Assembly: GCF_030150205.1 (NCBI RefSeq)
Contig: NZ_JASLGT010000024.1
Span: forward strand, 248,001-312,000
Origin: Niabella sp.
Lineage (GTDB): Bacteria; Bacteroidota; Bacteroidia; Chitinophagales; Chitinophagaceae
Direction of reading: 5' to 3'
Length of the DNA: 64,000 nucleotides
Shown: piece by piece, positions 1 to 10,286 of the stretch
Layout of the letters: every line of letters begins with the position of its first letter
Numbering within the stretch: position 1 is the first letter of the stretch
Made by a program: the position numbers and the translations under genes
Notes under the pieces: model-generated
What the model saw: only the letters and a program-made list of their open reading frames with translations
Told to the model about the DNA's origin: nothing
Database searches by the model: none

Positions 1-2600
1 AAGCAGATTATGATTTTAGCGTAATCACAGAAGATGCCACCGGTAACATTTACACTTATGATTTATGGAACGGCTTGTTTGTTATAAAAGGGCAAAGCCT
101 GGAAAAGATACCGTTTCCCCCTGAAGGTAAAAGTCCTACCTGTTTCTACCGTGATCAAAAAAAAAGACTTTGGGTTTATATTTACCAGCAGGGCTTTTAT
201 GAATTGTTGAATGGCAACTGGACAAAAATCATCGGGGTGCCGGGATTAATGCCCCGGGAGTTTGTACGGTCCATGACGGAAAGCCATGGGATTTATTATG
301 CGGTTACCAATAAAGGCACATTGTTAAAGATCCAGGAGGAAAAAATCGTTGCGCGTAAACAATACGCCGGCACTTTTACATCCATCAATATTGACGAGGA
401 CCGTACGCTTTGGCTGGCTACCGCACATGGCGCATTGCTGATCGATAGCCGCACCCTGTTGTTGAAGCAGGAGTTAAATGCGCTAAACGGACTTTCGGAT
501 AACCGGGTTCATCTTATTTTTAAAGACGCTGCTCATAATTTATGGATCGGTACCGATGGTGATGGTCTCTTCAAATATTCGGGTGGTCCGTTTATAAGAT
601 ACGACAAAAACAACGGGCTTATTGGCAATGTAGTAATGGGGTTTGCCAAGGATAAAAACGGGGATCTGTTTGCCGGTACCCGGGAGGGCGCCCTGTTGAA
701 ATATAACGCTGCAAAAAAAACATTTCAATCAATCGATCCGTTAAAAAAGAAGACCGGGGGCGTGAACTGCCTGGGGTCGGATCCTCGGGGAAATATTTAT
801 GTAGGCACCATGGAAAACCGGCTGTTAAAGATCAGCAATGGTCATGTTTCTGAAATTCTGCTTGAAAAGGAATACCGGCCCGGCATTTTTACCATTAAGG
901 CTTATGGCAATAAGGTATGTGTGCTTACTACAGCAGGCAGCTACTGGATTGAAGGAAACGGAGCGAAGAAGATTAGCGGAATCAAAGGCGCCGTAAACGC
1001 TATCGCACTCGACAGCAATGACATATTAGCCGGTGGCAGCAAAGGCTTCTTCATCTATTCATGCAAGGACACCGCAGCCGCAAAACCGATACATATTCCG
1101 GGATTGGAAGACGTTAATGCCTCCTGCTTTGAACGGGTGGGCCGGTATATTGTTATCGGCAGTTTTGATGAGGGACTTTTCTTTTGGGACCGGGCCCTTA
1201 ACAAAACGCTTACCTGCAACCGCGACAACGGGCTTGCAGACAATAATATTTTTGCCATTATGAAAGACTCCCGGGATAATCTTTGGGTTGGAACCAGTTC
1301 CGGAGTACAGCAGGTACGGCTAAACAGTGCTAACAACACATTCGAGGTACGTCCGTTTAATATAGCAGACGGTTATGAGCCTTCAGAAACCAATCTAAAT
1401 GCCATAATCGAAGGGGATGATCAAACAATATGGATCGGTACAACGAAAGGAGCCTTTTTGTATGATCCTGCTTCCGATATAAAAAAACCGGAGGGAGCAC
1501 CTGTAACGGTCATCGAATCTGTTGATTACCCCGGATTCCGGAATGCCAAAGAACAGCCGCTTTCTGCATGGGAACATTTGCCCCGGCATCCGAAAATAGC
1601 TTTTGCCAACAATAGTATCTCTTTCAGCTTTAAGGGGATCTATCTGCGCGATCCTGCATCGCTGCTGTATACCTATAAACTGGAGGGATATGATACCGCG
1701 TTCTCCCCGCTTCAGCATGAAACCTCTTTAAATTATATGGGGCTGCCTCCCGGCCGGTATATTTTTAAAGTAAAGGCAGTTACCAACGATGGCATTACTT
1801 CCGCAAACACTGTTGAATACCCCTTTACCATCATTACGCCTTATTATAAAACCGCATGGTTTAAGGGCCTGCTGGTAATTGTCCTCATCGGTATCGGCGG
1901 AGCCATACAGCTTATTTACACCAATCAAAAACGTAAACGGCGCAAGGAGATCCGCAAGATCAAAGAGCAGGAACAGCAACGGATAAGGGAGCAAACAGCC
2001 GCAGACTTTCATGATGAATTGGGAAATAAATTAACCCGCATCTCCATCCTTGCAGATGTGCTGCAATATAAAACGGACCCGGCAGATGAGGAAAAGATCA
2101 AGATCATCCGGCAAATAAAATCCAATGCCTTTGGCCTTTATACAGGAACCAAGGAGATCATCTGGTCGTTGTCAAAAGAAAGTGATCATCTGAATGATGT
2201 GCTCCTTACCATCCGCCAAACAGGAGTGGAGCTTTTCAGTGATACCGAAGTTCAGTTTGTATTTACCGGTCTTTCGGATATAGATGCGACCGTAAAAATA
2301 CCACCGGGCTATAATCGCCACATCATCATGATATTTAAAGAGCTGCTCAGCAATAGCATGCGGCATGCCGGCGCCACCTGTGTATCGATTGCTTGCCGGA
2401 AAGAGCATCCGGATAGCATCGGTATTTACTTTACAGATAATGGAATTGGATTTAATAAAGATCAAAACAGGGGTAACGGATTGAACAATATTCAACGAAG
2501 AGCGGAAAAGATCGGAGGCCGGGTACAGATCCACTCTATCCGGAACCAGGGTACTACCTGCAGTTTAGTATTCAGTTTAAAAAAAGCAAAAGAGCAATAA
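1..2600 (+). CDS. Sensor histidine kinase with beta-propeller sensor (5' end outside window)
   Basis: The reading frame is open to the left edge, so the N-terminus and probably a signal peptide are missing. About 600 residues carry repeated propeller blades with the typical pattern D-x-x-x-N-L-W-I/V-G-T, followed by a Y_Y_Y immunoglobulin-like domain, one transmembrane helix (near 1850-1920) and a coiled linker. The kinase part is of the HisKA_3/NarL type: the phospho-acceptor motif reads DFHDELGNKL and the ATP-binding domain ends with GNGLNNIQRRAEKIGG. Such proteins sense a periplasmic, often polysaccharide-derived, ligand and phosphorylate a LuxR-type response regulator; the next gene, 6 nt downstream, encodes one. 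It has no receiver or AraC domain of its own, so it is a classical and not a hybrid kinase. The ligand cannot be read from the sequence. Confidence 0.93.
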   Translation, partial: ADYDFSVITEDATGNIYTYDLWNGLFVIKGQSLEKIPFPPEGKSPTCFYRDQKKRLWVYIYQQGFYELLNGNWTKIIGVPGLMPREFVRSMTESHGIYYAVTNKGTLLKIQEEKIVARKQYAGTFTSINIDEDRTLWLATAHGALLIDSRTLLLKQELNALNGLSDNRVHLIFKDAAHNLWIGTDGDGLFKYSGGPFIRYDKNNGLIGNVVMGFAKDKNGDLFAGTREGALLKYNAAKKTFQSIDPLKKKTGGVNCLGSDPRGNIYVGTMENRLLKISNGHVSEILLEKEYRPGIFTIKAYGNKVCVLTTAGSYWIEGNGAKKISGIKGAVNAIALDSNDILAGGSKGFFIYSCKDTAAAKPIHIPGLEDVNASCFERVGRYIVIGSFDEGLFFWDRALNKTLTCNRDNGLADNNIFAIMKDSRDNLWVGTSSGVQQVRLNSANNTFEVRPFNIADGYEPSETNLNAIIEGDDQTIWIGTTKGAFLYDPASDIKKPEGAPVTVIESVDYPGFRNAKEQPLSAWEHLPRHPKIAFANNSISFSFKGIYLRDPASLLYTYKLEGYDTAFSPLQHETSLNYMGLPPGRYIFKVKAVTNDGITSANTVEYPFTIITPYYKTAWFKGLLVIVLIGIGGAIQLIYTNQKRKRRKEIRKIKEQEQQRIREQTAADFHDELGNKLTRISILADVLQYKTDPADEEKIKIIRQIKSNAFGLYTGTKEIIWSLSKESDHLNDVLLTIRQTGVELFSDTEVQFVFTGLSDIDATVKIPPGYNRHIIMIFKELLSNSMRHAGATCVSIACRKEHPDSIGIYFTDNGIGFNKDQNRGNGLNNIQRRAEKIGGRVQIHSIRNQGTTCSLVFSLKKAKEQ

Positions 2601-2606
2601 AAATTT

Positions 2607-3263
2607 ATGAGCACCGGTAACATGTATACACCAGATATGCCTGCAATCATTAACATTTGCATTATCGAGGATGATGAAATCATCCGCAAAGGATACATCA
2701 GCCTGTTGCAATCGGACGAAGATTTTTATACCTCCGGTGCATATGCATCTGCCGAGGAGGCGCTGAAACACCTGGAAGAAGATCAGCCGGATGTGATTCT
2801 TTTAGACATTCAGCTGCCGGGTATCAAAGGAGTGGATGCCATTCCGGCTATAAAAAAGCAGCTTCCCAATGTACAGGTCATTATGCTTACCGTTTACGAA
2901 ACAGGGGAACTTATCTTCACGGCATTAAGGAATGGCGCTTCCGGTTATCTGACCAAAAATACATCGTTTAGCAAAATAAAGGAACATATCCGGGAAGTGA
3001 TGAAGGGGGGCGGTGCCATGAGCGCCGGCATCGCCATGCAGGTTATGCAGCACTTTCAAAAAAATCCGAACTCACCACTGACAAAGCGCGAAACGGAAAT
3101 CCTGGAATGTATTGCCGATGGAAAGAACCGGTCAAAGATTGCAGCGCAGTTATTTATCGATCTTGAAACGGTAAAATCGCATATTAAAAACATTTATCAC
3201 AAGCTGGATGTAAACTCCCGGGATGAAGCCATTAAAGTAGCACGTAAAGACCGGTACATCTAA
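2607..3263 (+). CDS. NarL/LuxR-family response regulator
   Basis: It is a 218-residue two-domain regulator. The N-terminal receiver domain has the acidic pair in IIEDDE, the phospho-acceptor Asp in VILLDIQLPG, and the conserved Lys in GYLTKN. The C-terminal GerE/LuxR helix-turn-helix starts at LTKRETEILECIADG and ends in VKSHIKNIYHKLDVNSR. It follows the sensor kinase by 6 nt, so the two form a cognate pair in one operon. The first ATG is used here; in-frame ATGs 15 and 30 nt later would remove a non-conserved N-terminal tail and are possible true starts. Confidence 0.95.
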   Translation: MSTGNMYTPDMPAIINICIIEDDEIIRKGYISLLQSDEDFYTSGAYASAEEALKHLEEDQPDVILLDIQLPGIKGVDAIPAIKKQLPNVQVIMLTVYETGELIFTALRNGASGYLTKNTSFSKIKEHIREVMKGGGAMSAGIAMQVMQHFQKNPNSPLTKRETEILECIADGKNRSKIAAQLFIDLETVKSHIKNIYHKLDVNSRDEAIKVARKDRYI

Positions 3264-3559
3264 CCTTTTCGAAGATGGCATTCCATCATCCTTATATATT
3301 TTCATCCCCCTTTTCAGGAAGCGATTTTTATATTCTATACTCCTCTGAAATATGCGCCGGTATTGCTCTCCAGGCGAAATTCCGCCCCTGGCAATTATGG
3401 CTGCCCGTGTATTTTTCATGTTCCGTAGCCACAGACCATTTTAACATTTCTTATACGTGTGGGTAGCAAAAATCACGCTTAACGGGGGAGTGCATTTTTT
3501 TTAAATGGCGCTACTTTTATAAAAGCAACCTGATCATTAATGAATCAAAAATATACGTC

Positions 3560-4003
3560 ATGAAACGATTTACTTTTTTTTTATTCCTCTGCTGTTTAAG
3601 CTCCGGAGCGTTTGCAACAAACCCCATTATTGGAGAACGGCCGCTGAAATCTTTTAACGCCCTTTTCAGTAATGTGCAGAATGTAGTTTGGGTAGCGGGC
3701 AAAGAGTATTCCGATGTTTCATTCCAGGCAGAGGGAAAGCTGATGAAAGCACGGTTCGATAATGCGGGTAATCTTATTCAAACCATACGGTACTACAAGG
3801 AAGACGGATTACCGGTATTTGTTCGGCAGCGGATCCGGAAACAATACAAAGGCTGCGAGATCTATGGAGTAACGGAGTTGTATACGAAAGATGCGCTTAC
3901 GTACACATTTTCGATACGCAATGACCAGCACTTGTTTATTGTACTTTCTGATCTGAACGGCGATGTAATTTCGTCAAAAAAATATACGCGCGCCGAACCA
4001 TAA
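3560..4003 (+). CDS. Secreted PepSY-like small protein
   Basis: The 147-residue protein has a clear Sec signal peptide (MKRFTFFLFLCCLSSGAFA) and then a compact domain of about 125 residues. The body has the pattern of Bacteroidetes PepSY-like periplasmic proteins: a short helix (SFNALFSNVQNVVW), alternating strands, and a helix before the second repeat (VFVRQRIRKQYKGCEIYG). The role in this family is unknown; it is thought to bind or inhibit other envelope proteins. It is a single transcription unit with its own terminator 36 nt downstream. The family call is by pattern only. Confidence 0.7.
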   Translation: MKRFTFFLFLCCLSSGAFATNPIIGERPLKSFNALFSNVQNVVWVAGKEYSDVSFQAEGKLMKARFDNAGNLIQTIRYYKEDGLPVFVRQRIRKQYKGCEIYGVTELYTKDALTYTFSIRNDQHLFIVLSDLNGDVISSKKYTRAEP

Positions 4004-4038
4004 GGGTGCGCCGGCTATATCAGACCTTTCGGAAAGAA

Positions 4039-4074
4039 GCAGTCCCTGTTCACGATCCGGCAACAAGGGACTGC
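4039..4074 (+). terminator. Intrinsic terminator-like hairpin after the PepSY-like gene
   Basis: GCAGTCCCT (4039-4047) pairs perfectly with AGGGACTGC (4066-4074) around an 18-nt loop and is followed by CTTTGCCTT. It lies 36 nt after the stop of the secreted protein and about 65 nt before the convergent GNAT gene, so it may serve both. The U-tract is weak. Confidence 0.6.
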
Positions 4075-4140
4075 CTTTGCCTTATACAGAGTACGGTAAA
4101 ATACCGCAAATGCCAACGTGCATATAGCTCCTGATGGATG

Positions 4141-4584
4141 TCAGCCGTTCTTCATTGCGTTCCATTTTTCGGCGGTCATTTCAAATTTGATTTCCCCCTT
4201 CCCGTGCATGCCGGTTTCCGTCCAGCCAGCCTTCCGGTAAAAAGCTTCGGCCCTTGTACCCGGTGCTGTACCCAGCCAAACGGTTTGAGGCGTTTGCATA
4301 AAATACCAGTTCAGCATTGCATCATGCAAGCGCTTACCAATGCCTTTTCTCTCATATTCCGGATGTACAAATAAAGCCCAGATATTATGATCCTTCAGAT
4401 CGGCAATGGAAAACCCTACAACGCGACCCGCTGTTTCATACACCCATCCTTTTCCCCGTTGTGTTATAAAGGCCTCACAATCCTGGTCTGTTACAAGATT
4501 GGGGTCAGAAAGGGTATTCTCCTTCACTGCATTTCTAACAGCCTGTATTTGCGGTATGTCATTTGTTATGGCTTCCCTGATCAT
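4141..4584 (-). CDS. GNAT-family N-acetyltransferase
   Basis: This is a 147-residue single-domain acetyltransferase. The acetyl-CoA binding motif A reads FVHPEYERKGIGKRLHDAML, followed by the C-terminal AEAFYRKAGWTETG segment typical of the family. The frame is open further upstream to 4776, but the extra 64 residues are hydrophobic and unrelated to GNAT, while MIREAITNDIPQIQAV is a canonical GNAT start, so the ATG at 4584 is chosen. The substrate is unknown. Confidence 0.88.
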   Translation of the reverse strand: MIREAITNDIPQIQAVRNAVKENTLSDPNLVTDQDCEAFITQRGKGWVYETAGRVVGFSIADLKDHNIWALFVHPEYERKGIGKRLHDAMLNWYFMQTPQTVWLGTAPGTRAEAFYRKAGWTETGMHGKGEIKFEMTAEKWNAMKNG

Positions 4585-4815
4585 CGGTATTATGATTTTA
4601 TAGCTTAATGGAGCATTGTTTGTTTTGTAATTTATTACAATAAACGCATTGAAGAACAAACTGTTTTTTATGAGCCATAAAGCAGCGTATGCGGCAACCG
4701 GAAGCAGAAGCCCTACGAGTAACGATAAGTGGCTGCAAGAAATGAGGTGATTCCGCAATCCCGCGGGTTTGGCCATCCCGCAAATACTTTTTAATTTTAG
4801 TAAAACATTGTTGTG

Positions 4816-5202
4816 ATGTCCTCAAAAACCCAGACTACCCGGATTGCCACCGCATTTTTGAGCTACGAAAAACTTATGTCCGACATCGCCCGAATGGAGG
4901 ATGAAGTAGCCCAGTTAAGGAAAACCCGGGACGAACTATTGCAACCGGGCACGCATGAAATGACCGACCTGGTTGTTCAGGAAATTGTTGACTACGACGA
5001 ACAGGTCATCCGCAAAGAAAGTGATATCAGTCTGTATGAGTTTGAAATGGAGAAGGCCATCACCTACCTGGAGTCTGTTTTTATCAAGATCGGCGTCGAT
5101 AAAACGATTCGTGTTGTAAGTATAGACAATGAAGACTTTACCATTTATCGAAACGATAAAAACAAATTCTCAAGAGAAAAGGAGGCTAAGCCGTTGTTGT
5201 AA
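4816..5202 (+). CDS. Coiled-coil hypothetical protein
   Basis: This 128-residue, charged and mostly helical protein is not one I recognise. The region from about residue 10 to 55 (KLMSDIARMEDEVAQLRKTRDEL) looks like a coiled coil, followed by a second helix and a short beta segment near the C-terminus. An in-frame GTG lies directly before the chosen ATG. It is divergent from the GNAT gene and no function can be assigned. Confidence 0.6.
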   Translation: MSSKTQTTRIATAFLSYEKLMSDIARMEDEVAQLRKTRDELLQPGTHEMTDLVVQEIVDYDEQVIRKESDISLYEFEMEKAITYLESVFIKIGVDKTIRVVSIDNEDFTIYRNDKNKFSREKEAKPLL

Positions 5203-5414
5203 CAGGCAGATCCCTCTGCGAAAAGCACCGGGTTCATCCACAACAACAACCTTAGTTCAATCGCATCTTATCGCTTTCCGGTTTCCGGCAGTAAGCCCCA
5301 TGGTTAAATACCAGGAACAGAACCGGACCGAGGCCTATACAACATAAACGCCGTGCATAATAATTGTTTCTTCTTTTATTTGCCGTTTTAGCGGGCGATT
5401 CTTTCACTTTTTAG

Positions 5415-5880
5415 CTATTGGTCTTTTGCCCGGGCCTCATCCCAATGCAGGTGGGCTGTAAAATTTGCCGGCACATAATCGGGCGCATCAAAGTAAAGAC
5501 CGGAAGCCATGCCGGTTCCGGTTTTTAAGGGCATTTCTCCAGCCTTTATGGAAGCATTTTTGTCAGACATGGAAAACCGTAAGGGTATAATGGTTTCTGT
5601 AGGCCCTGCCATATCCTGCGGGTAGTTGGTTTATTACGGGTTGCACCGATATTTCCTGGTCACCAGCAAGTGCTCCGGCAGGAATAATAATGCTGAAATT
5701 GCCATCTTCGCTTACGATAGAGCCTCCTGAAACACCAATCGTTTTGGTAACGGCAGCACCGCTGGGAGTACCGTGCGCAGTTACCAGCGCTGCAGATGCG
5801 ACAGGAGAAGCGGGGTCCGGCTTGGTACAGGCGGCAACTAAAAACAGGAACAGACAGATCCAAACGTTCTTCTTTTTCAT
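5415..5880 (-). pseudogene. Decayed lipoprotein with ZU5-like IPAGAL domain
   Basis: The first 105 residues start at the ATG at 5880 with a lipoprotein signal (MKKKNVWICLFLFLVAAC), a short linker and the start of a beta domain carrying GGSIVSEDGNFSIIIPAGAL, as in ZU5/fibronectin-like lipoproteins of Bacteroidetes. The frame then ends at 5563 after GYGRAYR, where the domain should continue. A second overlapping frame from 5612 to 5415 gives 65 more residues of lower similarity. I read this as a frameshifted and internally deleted gene. It could also be a genuine short lipoprotein. Confidence 0.55.
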
Positions 5881-6388
5881 ATCATTTGTTTGTGGGATCA
5901 ATGTTTTTGAACCTAATAATTTTCAATGAAGAATCCCGGCATTGAGGAGCATTGAGGCATCCCGATTCATCAGGCTGAAATGTTTATATGGCGCTTCCGG
6001 TGACCATGCAATATTTCTCCCCCCTATCGACGGCATTTTTTTTTGTATACATCACATTTATTATTTTGAGTGCAAAGGAACCGGAATACCCCCGGCAGAA
6101 AAAGTGTATTTTGTACCTTAAAAGAGTCATTTTACGCCATGGGGGACTATGCACAACTTTAATCATCAATCTGCTTTATGCCGTTGCTGCTTAAGAGTGC
6201 GGCTTACGTTAGAAGAAATGGCTGGGTTTACACGAGAATAAATAAACTATTTATGATGGCCGTATATCAATATAATAAAATAGATACCCGTTTATTATAA
6301 AAGGAATGGAACGGATACGGGCTATTTAAATCGTGGTGATGATGCCGGTTATAATTGCACGCGCCAGGCAGCCAGGCGCACACATCTT
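5881..6388. other. Intergenic region, no gene seen
   Basis: This is 508 nt between the lipoprotein remnant and the peroxidase gene. One short open frame on the plus strand (5988-6194) has no start context or protein-like composition. An AT-rich stretch (6220-6300) follows. Nothing else can be supported. Confidence 0.5.
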
Positions 6389-8227
6389 TTATCCTTTATT
6401 TTCCAGGCTCTTGATAAAAGCAATGACCGCTTCTTTTTCCGTATCTGTAAGGTGAAGTTTTTCTTCAGGAAGTGTTTGATTCGAAAGATGTATGCCTAGT
6501 CCCGCACCACCCCCGTTATTATAAAATTCCATTACCTGGTCCAGTGTCTGGTATACACCGTTATGCATATAGGGAGCGGTTTTGCTGATATTCCGGATAG
6601 TGGGAATCTTAAACGCATACTTATAAGAGTCAACTCCAATCACCTCATAATACCCCTGGTCCGGATCCAATGTAGAATCTGCCAGGGATGCCGGAACACC
6701 CAGCACTTCCGTTTCGCTCACCACATATTTTGGGGGCATGCTGCCATTGAACAAGGGTATAAAATGACAGGTGGCACATTTTGCTTTTCCCATAAACAAA
6801 TTAAAGCCCTTCAATTCCCGGGTAGACAAAGCCTGTTCATTACCCCTCATATACTCGTCGAACCGGCTGTTGAGTCTTGTAAGGCTGCGGATATAGGAGG
6901 CAAGTGCATTGGCTACTTCATTTGATCCGATTTCCCCTGCTCCTTTTTCGGGGAACGCCTTTTGAAATAATGACCGGTATGAAGTATCCGCAGCAACATA
7001 CTTTATAATGGCATCCATCGAACCATCCATCTCCGTTTTGTTATGGATTACATCCTGCACCTGATCCTCGAGCGTTAAGGCCCGCATATCATAGAAATAA
7101 TTAGACTGCAAGGCGGCATTGAGCAGGGTAGGCACATTTCTTTTTAACAGCCTTGCAGGATTATGAATATCCGAATTTTTACCCAGGCCGTCTGTAAATG
7201 CCAGATCAGGACGGTGACAGGAAGCACAACTTCTTGTACCCGTACCGGATAATGCCGCATCATAAAAAAGTTTTTCTCCCAACTGCACCCTGGAGGCTGT
7301 AGTACGAAACGCTGGTCCGGGAGAAAAAGCATCGGGATTGAATGCATCCGTATCAAACAATGTGCTTGCGTTCTGCCGGAGCATCCGGTTGTATCGAATT
7401 TGAGGGCCAGGTAAGGTTTGTTCTAATTGTGCGATTCCAATACTGATTTTGTTCGCAAAACGAGTGATAAAGGTCGCTCTGTCAAAGGCGGCAAAGTCCG
7501 GATGACGCTGCAGGTACACCATAGCAGCGTCCAGGTCCTTTAATAATGCCGTTTCTTTATTTGTGTAATAAGAAAGCAGCCCCCGTATACTCTTTAAGGC
7601 TGCAGCAGATTCCTCCATGCTGTTCAGCGAAAGTCCATTGTCGAATCCGGTAATGCCCAAAGCAATGATCCGGAACACCTCTAATTTGGCGGCATCCAGG
7701 ATCCGCCAGTCGGCAAGCGGATGGTCCGCAAAATACGCAGCCAGGTACTCCGTATTTGTGATTAAATACTGCACTTCGCGGATCAGCTCGTTTTTACCGG
7801 CAGTATCATATTCAGGGTAGATCCATTCCTCTATCACCTGCAGCCCCATCGGATCAACGCCCCGGGCCAAAGAGGGATCCAGCAGGTCTGCATTCTCGAT
7901 CTCCTGTACCGGCGGCCCATTTAACCGTTCTGTAAGATCGGCTGCAAAATAAGCGGCCGCCCATTCAAATTCTTTGAACAACAATCTTGATCTTAAAAAA
8001 GCATGCCGCACCGCTTGCGTATCCACATGGTTTTTGCTAACTTCTAAAAGAAGCGTATCGTTTACATAATTGCGAAAGGATGTAATCTGGCTGAAGACCG
8101 TTTTTTGAATTTTTTGCACACGCCGGCCAGCTTCCGTTTGAGTTGTATGATTTGCATAAAAGGGCCTGAAGCTTGCAATCGATAGCCCTGTAAACAGAAC
8201 AGCAACAATCCCCAGCCTGTTGCGCAT
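6389..8227 (-). CDS. Imelysin-like / di-haem cytochrome c peroxidase fusion
   Basis: This periplasmic redox protein has 612 residues from the chosen start. A signal-anchor-like N-terminus (MRNRLGIVAVLFTGLSIASF) is followed by a helical region of about 260 residues resembling the imelysin/EfeO family, and then a MauG/CcpA-type peroxidase domain with two haem sites, SCASCHRPD and CATCHFIPL. A C-terminal TAPYMHNGVYQTLDQV motif supplies a further conserved part of the peroxidase fold. The start at 8227 gives a signal sequence and a 28-nt gap to the upstream gene; a start at 8293 would overlap that gene and put a polar segment first. The phosphoesterase upstream probably shares the transcript. The substrate is unknown. 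Confidence 0.88.
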   Translation of the reverse strand: MRNRLGIVAVLFTGLSIASFRPFYANHTTQTEAGRRVQKIQKTVFSQITSFRNYVNDTLLLEVSKNHVDTQAVRHAFLRSRLLFKEFEWAAAYFAADLTERLNGPPVQEIENADLLDPSLARGVDPMGLQVIEEWIYPEYDTAGKNELIREVQYLITNTEYLAAYFADHPLADWRILDAAKLEVFRIIALGITGFDNGLSLNSMEESAAALKSIRGLLSYYTNKETALLKDLDAAMVYLQRHPDFAAFDRATFITRFANKISIGIAQLEQTLPGPQIRYNRMLRQNASTLFDTDAFNPDAFSPGPAFRTTASRVQLGEKLFYDAALSGTGTRSCASCHRPDLAFTDGLGKNSDIHNPARLLKRNVPTLLNAALQSNYFYDMRALTLEDQVQDVIHNKTEMDGSMDAIIKYVAADTSYRSLFQKAFPEKGAGEIGSNEVANALASYIRSLTRLNSRFDEYMRGNEQALSTRELKGFNLFMGKAKCATCHFIPLFNGSMPPKYVVSETEVLGVPASLADSTLDPDQGYYEVIGVDSYKYAFKIPTIRNISKTAPYMHNGVYQTLDQVMEFYNNGGGAGLGIHLSNQTLPEEKLHLTDTEKEAVIAFIKSLENKG

Positions 8228-8255
8228 AACACATGCCCGCCTGGAAGAACGTTGA

Positions 8256-9602
8256 TTATTTAAAAATAAGGGCATTTCTAAACGGGTTTGCATTTTTATC
8301 CCGCTCTGCCAATGGCGTTATTCCCCATCTCTGTTCTATAAACGAAAGAATGCTCACGGTTTCATATTGAGTATGATCAACATGCCCTTTTTTTGCAAAG
8401 GGTCCGATAACGATGGCAGGAATGCGACTGCCCGGGCCCCATCTGTCAATAACCGGGGGTGCCACGTGGTCAAAATATCCACCAAACTCATCATAAGTCA
8501 GGATCACCAGTGCATCTTTTGCGTTGGGCCCGTCTAATACGGCATTGATCAGCTTCACTGCCAGCTCCTCCGAAGAATATACATCGGAACTGCCGGGATG
8601 TTCGTCATTTCCTCCGCCGGGTTTTACAAAAGAAACGGCGGGAAGTGTACCTTCCTTTGCATCCCTAAGGAAATCATTCTGATCCTTCATATGTTTTCTT
8701 CCTTCCGTTCCCTCCTCGTATTTGGCAAAATACAGGAAGGGTTCATGATTGTATGCAAAATTGTTTTTTCTTCCGGCTACTGCATCATCCCACCCTTCGG
8801 AATACCAGGCCCAGGAAACACCTTTTTCACTCAGCCGGTCGCCAATGGTAGGCATTGTTTGAGAAGGCAGCAATTTGGAAAGATCCGATTTAGAAGGGTA
8901 TGGCTTGTTCCGGGAAAGCACATGATTCACCGCATAACCATCCGGCGTAACGATGCCATCTTTTATCATCCTGCCCTTATCGTCCACATCCGCAACTAAT
9001 GATTTTGGAGCATCCTTCCATACCGGCGCAGCAGCTGCAATCAGGTATACGTGGTTAAAATAGGAACCGCCAAAAACGCTCTGAAAAAAATTATCGCACA
9101 AGGTATATTGTTGTGCTACCGGATACAACGGCAATTTTTTGGTATTGTAATAGCCCATTGCCAGCCCTTTAGAATCGTTGTATGCCGCAAATTTATCCAT
9201 CTTTCCCCCGTTAATCTGTAACTGGTTGTGATAAAAACGATGGGTAACATCCGGCGTTTTTTTATCGGACGGAACATATTGATCTATATTAAAAAGCTTG
9301 TTCGGCAGGTTGGTCGGAAAAGCGTTATTCCTTGGAATTTCGGGCAGGTATGTATAGGGGCGTCCCTGTTCATCAACCTGAACAAAATTGCCCTTTTGTG
9401 CATTTTTAATACCATTCGCTCCTTTGAACTCACCATAAAGGTTATCGAAGCTATGGTTCTCCATATAAACAACCACTACATGATTGATCTGACGGATGCC
9501 TTCATCAAATGAAACGTTCTGCCGTTGTAATTTTTTACCGGTTCCACAACCGGTGATTCCTAAAATAAGAATGTTGGTAAAAAAAAGTCGCTGTATCGTC
9601 AT
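8256..9602 (-). CDS. Alkaline-phosphatase-superfamily phosphoesterase (AcpA / phospholipase C type) lipoprotein
   Basis: This is a 448-residue phosphoesterase. A lipoprotein-like N-terminus (LILGITGCGTGK) is followed by the nucleophile region VVVYMENHSFDNLYGEF, which is diagnostic of the acid phosphatase/phospholipase C phosphoesterase family. The metal-binding C-terminal elements are VILTYDEFGGYFDHVAPP and RIPAIVIGPFAKKGHVDHT. It is expected to hydrolyse phosphomonoesters or phospholipids at the cell envelope. It lies 28 nt upstream of the peroxidase fusion gene and probably heads a two-gene operon. Confidence 0.9.
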   Translation of the reverse strand: MTIQRLFFTNILILGITGCGTGKKLQRQNVSFDEGIRQINHVVVVYMENHSFDNLYGEFKGANGIKNAQKGNFVQVDEQGRPYTYLPEIPRNNAFPTNLPNKLFNIDQYVPSDKKTPDVTHRFYHNQLQINGGKMDKFAAYNDSKGLAMGYYNTKKLPLYPVAQQYTLCDNFFQSVFGGSYFNHVYLIAAAAPVWKDAPKSLVADVDDKGRMIKDGIVTPDGYAVNHVLSRNKPYPSKSDLSKLLPSQTMPTIGDRLSEKGVSWAWYSEGWDDAVAGRKNNFAYNHEPFLYFAKYEEGTEGRKHMKDQNDFLRDAKEGTLPAVSFVKPGGGNDEHPGSSDVYSSEELAVKLINAVLDGPNAKDALVILTYDEFGGYFDHVAPPVIDRWGPGSRIPAIVIGPFAKKGHVDHTQYETVSILSFIEQRWGITPLAERDKNANPFRNALIFK

Positions 9603-10286
9603 GCTGTACCCCTTTTTTGAAGATTCAAGTATAAATAAAAAGACGGATCCCGATGAAAGGTTTTATCACAATCCGTCAATTAAGAAAACCGGTTAGGGCG
9701 CTATGCAGTGCAAAATGACGCATCCCAAAAACGTATTGCGATTTTTTTTAAGAGAGATTCTTATAATTAAAGTGACGGCCGATCACCTATACACTGAGTG
9801 TTTCACAATCGTTCTTAAAAATCCCTGTTCCTTTTGTATCCGTTACAAACTTACCATATTTTGTTATAAAACAATCATCCGGCGGCTGGCCCTCCCTTCA
9901 TTTTATATGTACGGTAAAACGTCTGTATCTACGGGGATCTTCCCGGGGATGCTGTTGCAACCAACGACATATATGGCAGCCCCCGGCACAACTAAACGGT
10001 ATTAGGGGCCGGTGATTTTTTAATGTATAGGCATACTGATGCGACAACATCTGCGAATATTTTTAAATTTTGAACGGGCGGTCAATAACAAAAAGATAGC
10101 GCAAACGCAGTACCCATCGCCCATATCAGTATAAGAACCCTATCTGCATTTTATTTTTACTTCGGCTTGCATACAGAGAAAACACAACCTTTTTATACTT
10201 ATCCTTTTCGCAATAGTATCAACCCTGAATTTTATGTATATTTAGTTGGCCGGGTACAAACCCTTCGAAAGTTTCTATATCTATTT
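9603..10286. other. Intergenic region with divergent promoters, no gene seen
   Basis: This is about 680 nt between two divergent genes. The open frames in it have no plausible composition. It must contain the promoters of the phosphoesterase operon (left) and the lectin-fold protein (right), but I could not fix a convincing -33/-7 pair. Confidence 0.5.
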
